Shown here: positions 43,626 to 48,206 of the stretch, one piece after another | Layout of the letters: the number at the start of each line of letters is the position of its first letter | Numbering within the stretch: position 1 is the first letter of the stretch | Assembly (NCBI GenBank): GCA_016789745.1 | Contig: JAEUQF010000301.1 | Coordinates: forward strand, 1 to 48,206 | Length of the DNA stretch: 48,206 nucleotides | Direction of reading: 5' to 3' | Source: Bryobacterales bacterium | GTDB taxonomy: Bacteria > Acidobacteriota > Terriglobia > Bryobacterales > Bryobacteraceae | Notes under the pieces: generated by a model | The model's input: only the letters and a program-made list of their open reading frames with translations | Told to the model about the DNA's origin: nothing | Databases searched by the model: none | Made by a program: the position numbers and the translations under genes

Positions 43626-44837
43626 GTGTGTAGCTTCAGTTTGGTGCTTTTCACCGCAGGCCTGCTGTTCGGGCAGGTGGAGATCGCTGTAGTGGGCGGC
43701 GTGCCGCTGAGCAAGGTCGTTGATTCGAGTGAGGCTGGTGGACGGCTGGGATATTCCCGCGTCGATGGCAGGACGAACAGCTACATACTGGGAACCGCGA
43801 TACGTGTGCCCCTGGCAGGCCTCTTCCGGTTCCAAGGCGGTATCAGCTTCCGGCGCTTCAGTGCCGATGCATATGCAACGGGTATCGCCGGATCCACCCG
43901 CTCGCGCTTCACTGGCAACCAATGGGACCTCCCTCTTCTAGTGACGATGCCCGTGCAGCTCAGCCGGCGGTGGCAAGCGTACGCGGGAGTAGGGCTCTCC
44001 TTCCGATTTGTGCAGGGCGTGCGGGAGATAGGCGAACTGCGCCTCACACCGCTCTTCGCGCCCCCGCAGTTCACACCCATCGACACAGCGTCCCCCGCCA
44101 GTTTCACGCGCCGTACGACGGTTGGCTTGGCGGTGGAAGCAGGCCTTCGATGGCGCGCCGGCGCGCTCGCGCTTTCCCCTGCAATCCGCAGCACACAGTG
44201 GGACAGCGAACGTACGGCCCAAACGCCGGTTGGCACTCGTTATGCCCGTCCGCAGGTGGATGCACTGCTCACCGTCCACTATGTGCGTGGCGCGGACAGA
44301 CAGAACGGCGTTTCACCGCGCTTTGGCTACGCCGTGCTGGCGGCCTACACTCCCCGAGCCCTCGGCCGGTCAACTTCCGCGGAAGTGCGGGCGGCCAGAT
44401 TCGCCGCAGGCGCACTTCTGGAATGGAAGCTTCGGCCGGCTTTTGCGCTGGAGGGCAGTTTCCTACTACGCCGCGTTGGCCATCGCGAGTCCTACCTGGG
44501 CGGATCTTCCACCGAGTGGAGCGCCAATGCCTGGGAGGTGCCCCTGCTGCTTCGCAGGGCGCCCGTACGCTGGAATGGCCGGTGGAATTTCGGACTCGGT
44601 CCCGCGGCCCGCTTCCTCAGTCACCAGGAGATTCGATTCGGGAACGTTCGTTACGCCAGCGGATTCGGGAGATCTTCGCTTGGCGTGGCGGCCTCGGCGG
44701 GCTTGCGACACAAAGCAGGCCAACTGCTTCTGCGCCCCGAATTTCGATACCAGTGGCTGGAAGGCGGGCCTTACAATTACTACCCCATCCGTTTCGCGCA
44801 GCACCAGTTCTGGCTGGTGATCGGCGTTGGTCGCTAA
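43626..44837 (+). CDS. Outer-membrane beta-barrel protein with two similar halves
   Basis: A 403-residue exported protein. The start GTG 43626 gives a signal peptide SFSLVLFTAGLLFGQ and then a beta-rich body with alternating hydrophobic residues. The two halves look like repeats of one small barrel domain. The first has FRFQGGISFRR, GNQWDLPLLVTMPVQLSRRW and VEAGLRWRAGALALSPAIR. The second has FALEGSFLLRR, ANAWEVPLLLRRAPVRWNGR and ASAGLRHKAGQLLLRPEFRY. This order suggests an internal duplication of a porin-like domain (OmpX/PF13568-like). No ligand can be named. The gene overlaps the next one on the opposite strand by four bases. Confidence 0.75.
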   Translation: MCSFSLVLFTAGLLFGQVEIAVVGGVPLSKVVDSSEAGGRLGYSRVDGRTNSYILGTAIRVPLAGLFRFQGGISFRRFSADAYATGIAGSTRSRFTGNQWDLPLLVTMPVQLSRRWQAYAGVGLSFRFVQGVREIGELRLTPLFAPPQFTPIDTASPASFTRRTTVGLAVEAGLRWRAGALALSPAIRSTQWDSERTAQTPVGTRYARPQVDALLTVHYVRGADRQNGVSPRFGYAVLAAYTPRALGRSTSAEVRAARFAAGALLEWKLRPAFALEGSFLLRRVGHRESYLGGSSTEWSANAWEVPLLLRRAPVRWNGRWNFGLGPAARFLSHQEIRFGNVRYASGFGRSSLGVAASAGLRHKAGQLLLRPEFRYQWLEGGPYNYYPIRFAQHQFWLVIGVGR

Positions 44838-46003
44838 TCCTTGGCCAGCAGCAACTTCTTCATCATGGATTCGAACGACATGCGCGGCACAGCGAGTTGC
44901 TTGCGCAAATCCGGGTCCTTCCACTCGGCCCGCGTGCGCGCCGGGGTCAGCCGCAGCGCCCGCTCCAGATTCCCGCCCAGGGCATCCGTCATCCCGTGCA
45001 ACGCGCGATAGTAGCCGCGCTGATTCGGAATCGTGCGGCATCCGTGCACCAGCGCCGCCAGCACATCGGCACGCTCCTGCCAGTCCAGACTGCTGTGCAC
45101 GGCCACCAGCGCGCCCCACTCATCGAAGAAGGGCCCAAGCGGTAGCAGCAGGTCCGGACTCCGCCGCAGCGGCTTCACGCCCCGTAATGGATAGTTTCGA
45201 TGGCCTTCGGTCGCCATGGCGCGCTTGTAGACCCGCGCCGCCTTGGCGAAGGCACCGTTGTAGGGCGAGACGTTCTCGTGCGCCAGACGGCCAAACCGGC
45301 GGCGGACTTCATCATGGGTAGGCAAAGTCGGCCAGAAGCTGATGCCCTGGTCAAGATCGCCCGCGTTATGCGTCAGGCTGGAAGCCAGGCGCAGCGCATC
45401 AAGTTCGCAGCCTTTATGCTTCAGCGCAAACTCGAACTCCGTGGCTTCGCGGCGAAGCTCGGCATCGATCGCGTCCGCCGCCAACTGCGCATACTCGTCA
45501 TCGCCGCGCTTGATGAACTGGCCCAAAGCGCCCGCCAACACGCTGAGCTGCTCGCCGTTATGGCCGCTTACCGGGCCGACGCCCGCCAGCGCCGTGGCTC
45601 GCTTGCTGATGCCTTCCAGGCTCCACTGCAAGGCATGCAGCGTGAAATGAAACATGCGCCGCATGGAGTCGCGGTCACGTGTCTGGCGCCATAGCAGGCC
45701 GCGGATCTTGCTGTCGACGTCAGTGGGTACGTAGGTAGCAACCGTCGCGTGATGACAGGCCATGCAGTAGGCGAAGTAGTCTTCCCGCACGGCATCGGAA
45801 TCCTGATCAGTGTCGGAAAAGCGCTCGTAACCCTGCAGGATACGCAGGAAGGCCGTTGGCCCTTCTCCGTGCTCGATCAGCCGCACGCCCGCCGGCAGGG
45901 GGTCGGCCTCCATGCGTGGGAACAGGAACGGAGCCGTGTTGCGCACCAGGCCGATCAGGTTCGACGGTGCGATGTAGTTGTCAATCGGGCTGCTATTGGT
46001 CAC
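44834..46003 (-). CDS. Hypothetical soluble protein with a CMACHH motif
   Basis: A 389-residue mostly helical protein of no family I recognise. It starts at GTG 46003, seven bases after the stop of the aldo-keto reductase gene, and has no signal peptide. A CMACHH segment near residue 79 resembles a haem-binding CxxCH, but without export it is unlikely to bind haem; a metal site made of Cys and His is another reading. Many His residues lie across the protein (HFTLHALQW, HNAGDLDQG, HENVSPYNG), and a strongly patterned segment LAALVHGCRTIPNQRGYYRA follows in the second half. Co-transcription with an aldo-keto reductase suggests a redox or metabolite role, but function is unknown. Confidence 0.65.
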   Translation of the reverse strand: MTNSSPIDNYIAPSNLIGLVRNTAPFLFPRMEADPLPAGVRLIEHGEGPTAFLRILQGYERFSDTDQDSDAVREDYFAYCMACHHATVATYVPTDVDSKIRGLLWRQTRDRDSMRRMFHFTLHALQWSLEGISKRATALAGVGPVSGHNGEQLSVLAGALGQFIKRGDDEYAQLAADAIDAELRREATEFEFALKHKGCELDALRLASSLTHNAGDLDQGISFWPTLPTHDEVRRRFGRLAHENVSPYNGAFAKAARVYKRAMATEGHRNYPLRGVKPLRRSPDLLLPLGPFFDEWGALVAVHSSLDWQERADVLAALVHGCRTIPNQRGYYRALHGMTDALGGNLERALRLTPARTRAEWKDPDLRKQLAVPRMSFESMMKKLLLAKD

Positions 46004-46009
46004 TGCGAT

Positions 46010-46939
46010 CTAGTTGTATTCGGGGCGGCCGCTGGGCCAGGTCAAGTCACGTACGGGTGCCAGGATCCGCTGCACTTCGGCCAGTAGCTCTGGGTCCGGT
46101 TCCTGCCCGACGATACGCACGTTGCGAAGCACTTCCTCGGCCGTCCGGGCGCCCGTCAGGGTGGAGTGGATACGCGGATTCGCCATTGCGAACTGCATGC
46201 CGAGTTGGGCGATGTCGACGCCCTGTTCGTTACAGAAGTCAACGGCGCGCCGACAGGCAGCCTTCAGTTCAGCCCCGCCCAGGTGCCAGGGTTGAGGACC
46301 CTGCGGTGTCAACAGGCCCAGAGCCAGCGGACTGGCGTTGATCACTCCCAGGTTGTGTTCTTCGAACAGCGGCAACAACCCCTCGGCAGCGGTGTTCTGC
46401 AGAGTGTAGTGCGCGTAAGTGATGATCACATCCAAATCTGCCTCGGCCAGGATCGCCGGGAAAATCTTCAACGGCAGGCCCGAGGCACCGATGTGCCGGA
46501 TCTTGCCCTCCTCCCGCGCATCCTTGAGCGCCCGCAGCCCGCCATCCAAAACATCACGTAGCGGAGCGAATTCGATGTCGTGCAGGATGGCAACATCCAG
46601 GTACCCGCAACCCAACCGGTCCAGCGATTGGTCCAGCCCGTCCTTCACGCGCTGGTACGAGAAATCGGAGTCGGTTGTGGAGTAGCGGCCTACTTTGGAA
46701 GAGATGGTGTACCGCTCGCGGTTTACACCACGTAGCGCCTTGCCCACCATCGTCTCCGACCGCGTCTCGCCATAGAGCGGTGCGGTGTCCAGATAGTTGA
46801 TGCCCTCATCGAGTGCGGTGTGCAGGGTTTCGACGGCTTCCTTCTCACTCAGATCGCCATACACGCCGCCCAGCGCCGCGCAGCCGAGGCCAAGAACAGA
46901 GACTTGCAGATTTGTTTTGCCCAGCGTCCGGTAGATCAT
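46010..46939 (-). CDS. Aldo/keto reductase
   Basis: A 309-residue TIM-barrel NAD(P)H oxidoreductase acting on carbonyls or sugars. The tetrad can be placed: Asp in INYLDTAPLYG (Asp and Tyr), Lys in ISSKVGRY, and His in AILHDIEF. The N-terminal MIYRTLGKTNLQVSVLGLG and the C-terminal IHSTLTGARTAEEV are typical of the group related to L-fucose/galactose dehydrogenases. Direction and substrate cannot be told. It lies just upstream of the hypothetical CMACHH gene, with a gap of six bases, so they form an operon. The upstream gap to 46994 is short and may contain its promoter. Confidence 0.92.
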   Translation of the reverse strand: MIYRTLGKTNLQVSVLGLGCAALGGVYGDLSEKEAVETLHTALDEGINYLDTAPLYGETRSETMVGKALRGVNRERYTISSKVGRYSTTDSDFSYQRVKDGLDQSLDRLGCGYLDVAILHDIEFAPLRDVLDGGLRALKDAREEGKIRHIGASGLPLKIFPAILAEADLDVIITYAHYTLQNTAAEGLLPLFEEHNLGVINASPLALGLLTPQGPQPWHLGGAELKAACRRAVDFCNEQGVDIAQLGMQFAMANPRIHSTLTGARTAEEVLRNVRIVGQEPDPELLAEVQRILAPVRDLTWPSGRPEYN

Positions 46940-46993
46940 TCCAGGGGGAGAAACTTCTATTGTTTCATAGCAGGACCCGCCCGCACTTCCCCC

Positions 46994-47414
46994 TCAGAAC
47001 CACGTCATGGACACACCCACGTAATTCACATCCCGATCCGGCGGCGCCTGCTGGAAGAACACTCCGTTTTCAAAGTGCGAATACAGCGCCGTGATCGAAA
47101 CGTGCCGCGTCGCACGCCAAGTGAGACTCAGCGCAGGAGTTGTACCCACGAACCGCTCCCGATTTCCGGCGCCGCTACGCAAGGGCGTTGCGAACGCGGT
47201 GTAAATTCCGTCGATCAGGCTCTGCCGCCAATAGAAAGGCACTTCTGCCAGCACGCACGGCGGGAGTGACCGTCGCCCTGGTCTCCGCTGGTGAGGTTAG
47301 CCCGCGGCCCCACGCGGGGCGAAAAACGCCGCTTGCTAAGCGTATAGCCCGTATCGGACGCCAGCGCCCAAGTGCGTATCAGCAGTCCATGAAACTTGCC
47401 AACGCACCATCGCT
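46994..47414 (-). pseudogene. Fragment of an alginate-export-type outer-membrane porin
   Basis: The C-terminal part reads in one frame: LAEVPFYWRQSLIDGIYTAF, then FVGTTPALSLTWRATRHVSI, HFENGVFFQQAPPDRDVNYV and a terminal F, all characteristic of the C-terminus of alginate export family proteins. A preceding piece in a different frame reads FHGLLIRTWALASDTGYTLS and PRVGPRANLTSGDQGDG, which in relatives comes shortly before the first piece. About 50 residues between TSGD and the WRQS segment are missing, and the frame changes near 47250. Thus only a decayed fragment remains. The stretch between 46940 and 46993 holds nothing else. Confidence 0.75.
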
Positions 47415-47539
47415 TCAGATGCCACAGAGCACCGCTCCGGACGCATCGTTGACAATACCTGAGATCGTTGCCGACGGCTGTAGCGCCAGTAGCTGAGCAG
47501 CAGAACCAGAAACGGAAGGAGTAGGCGAGTTCGAGCCAT
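47415..47539 (-). pseudogene. N-terminal fragment of an Oar-like TonB receptor
   Basis: ATG 47539 begins MARTRLLLPFLVLLLS, a good signal peptide. After it a different frame gives PSATISGIVNDASGAVLCGI, which matches the start of carboxypeptidase-regulatory-like domains in Oar-type receptors (compare EIIGTVSDTSGAV in the intact receptor at 37584-40781), and ends at TGA 47417-47415. The rest of that receptor is missing; what follows belongs to a different porin family. So a deletion joined two unrelated outer-membrane gene ends. Only about 40 codons survive, with one frame change, so the call is moderate. Confidence 0.6.
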
Positions 47540-47666
47540 GATAAGGCTCTCAGGTTAAGGTGCCTGCTGCAAATCCGCTTCGAATGGATGAGACGTCGGC
47601 TAGTGGTCGCCGTCGAGCCTGGGCCGGCACTACCGACAGCTTGCCGGGTCCTGTTACAATCCAGAC

Positions 47667-47761
47667 GGAAGCCAAGCTTGGCCGGTGCTGGGCCTGGTCT
47701 TCAAAACCAGTGTGCGGCATGATCTGCCGCGGGTGGGTTCGACTCCCACTGGCTTCCGCCA
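47667..47761 (+). tRNA. selC: tRNA-Sec (selenocysteine, anticodon UCA)
   Basis: A 95-nt tRNA with encoded CCA end at 47759-47761. The acceptor stem is eight base pairs (GGAAGCCA with TGGCTTCC), as in selenocysteine tRNA rather than the seven of others. The anticodon loop CTTCAAA gives anticodon TCA (UCA), which reads UGA. A long variable arm (stem GCGGCA/TGCCGC) and a five-pair T arm (GTGGG TTCGACT CCCAC) follow. It lines up along its length with E. coli selC. So the organism should decode UGA as selenocysteine. The selA and selB genes are not in the window. The 127 bases before it (47540-47666) hold no gene I see. Confidence 0.95.
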
Positions 47762-47782
47762 TTTCCAACGCGTGGCGCCCCG

Positions 47783-48103
47783 TTAGGGCAATGGCGGAAC
47801 TTCGATCTCTCCGCCGGTCTTCGTCTTGCTCCTGAGGGTTACCCCGTTCTTCATCACCTCACAAGTAAAGCCATACGTGCGCGCCTCACCAGCGATCGTC
47901 AGATCCTCGCCGTAGCCCACCTGCCTGCGTTCCTTGCCATCCGCATCCCGAAACGGTGATCCCGCAACAAACGTAATCGTCAGGCCCTTCGTTCCGGCCG
48001 GCGCCAGAAACTGAAACGTCTCTCCCCTGTGCCGCCGAACGGTGAAACTCTCCTCCGGCTCGATGCTCCCATCGGCCTTCTCCACAATCTGAATGTTCTT
48101 CAT
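47783..48103 (-). CDS. Small hypothetical beta-rich protein
   Basis: A ~106-residue soluble protein of unknown family. Its sequence alternates hydrophobic and polar residues (FQFLAPAGTKGLTITFVAG, LTIAGEARTYGFTCEVMKNG), which fits a beta-sandwich. One Cys, no signal peptide, no membrane helix. ATG 48103 starts MKNIQIVEKADGS, and GTG 48130 gives a longer version starting MSFSTYY; neither has a clear ribosome binding site. It lies 22 bases from the selenocysteine tRNA, in opposite orientation. No function can be proposed. Confidence 0.5.
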   Translation of the reverse strand: MKNIQIVEKADGSIEPEESFTVRRHRGETFQFLAPAGTKGLTITFVAGSPFRDADGKERRQVGYGEDLTIAGEARTYGFTCEVMKNGVTLRSKTKTGGEIEVPPLP

Positions 48104-48151
48104 GGGTAGGTAGTATGTCGAGAAGCTCACCGGAATGCAAGCGCGCTCTTA

Positions 48152-48206
48152 TTAGCGAACGGAAGGCGCCGGCAGCAGCGCACGAAACCGCGCGTCCTGC
48201 GACAGC
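48152..48206 (-). CDS. Possible C-terminal end of a gene cut by the window edge
   Basis: The minus strand reads LSQDARFRALLPAPSVR then TAA at 48154-48152 and another stop directly after. The run D-x-R-F-x-A-L-L is often seen at the end of TPR-type and kinase-linked proteins, but this is too short to prove coding. The stops just before the hypothetical gene fit an upstream gene on the same strand. Treat as tentative. Confidence 0.35.
   Translation of the reverse strand, partial: LSQDARFRALLPAPSVR

Noticed and set aside
46994..47254. An independent 86-residue protein
   Set aside because: It matches only the C-terminal end of alginate-export porins and has no start context; a decayed porin explains it.

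Overview
The window looks like the chromosome of a GC-rich Gram-negative bacterium, most likely an Acidobacteriota of the Bryobacterales/Solibacter type. That placement is inference. It rests on a 1065-residue Oar-like TonB receptor with an N-terminal carboxypeptidase-regulatory-like domain, on two-membrane features (OMP-type beta-barrels, MotA/MotB, TssK), and on the general gene style. No ribosomal RNA or phylogenetic marker was available to confirm it. Most genes are chromosomal housekeeping or metabolic genes packed in short operons with 1-20 base overlaps. Three places are decayed.

Layout. 1-3.9 kb: end of a metallophosphoesterase, an acyl-lipid desaturase, an MsbA-type ABC exporter and a small Cys/His protein. 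3.9-6.5 kb: a secreted metallo-beta-lactamase-fold protein and a winged-helix/AAA ATPase. 6.5-8.8 kb: an rRNA methyltransferase of the RlmA type that lacks a normal start codon, a YwiC-like membrane protein and an RraA-like protein, all overlapping. 8.8-9.8 kb: a frameshifted CHAD protein. 9.9-11.7 kb: motA-motB. 11.7-17.3 kb (minus): a tight operon mazG, GNAT acetyltransferase, N-succinylamino-acid racemase/OSBS, EamA exporter, MFS exporter, SDR. 17.3-19 kb: a two-gene ABC transporter. 19-22 kb: two overlapping paralogous methyltransferases, of which only one keeps the NPPF motif. 22.1-23.4 kb: a TssK gene with no other type VI secretion gene in view. 23.4-29.4 kb (minus): PfkB kinase, GT-C glycosyltransferase, a DapF homologue with both catalytic cysteines replaced by serine, UDP-sugar dehydrogenase, and a Tat-exported enolase-superfamily dehydratase.

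29.5-31.5 kb holds a decayed two-gene cassette: an OLD-like ABC/AAA ATPase with a frameshift and apparent internal deletion, and a TOPRIM-like partner with two in-frame stops and a frameshift. It looks like a dead defence-type system. 31.5-35.4 kb: quinone oxidoreductase, proline dipeptidase, accB-accC. 35.4-40.8 kb: a tri-haem secreted protein, a DinB protein and the Oar-like receptor. 40.9-46.9 kb: an atypical enolase, a CbiX/ferredoxin-reductase/small-membrane-protein operon, a duplicated beta-barrel and an aldo-keto reductase operon. 47-48.2 kb: fragments of two different outer-membrane protein genes, an intact selenocysteine tRNA (selC) and a small unknown gene.

The best candidates for new biology are the overlapping active/altered methyltransferase pair, the double-serine DapF homologue, the isolated tssK, and the mazG-GNAT-NSAR operon, which may carry part of a D-to-L amino acid conversion pathway with its own exporters.
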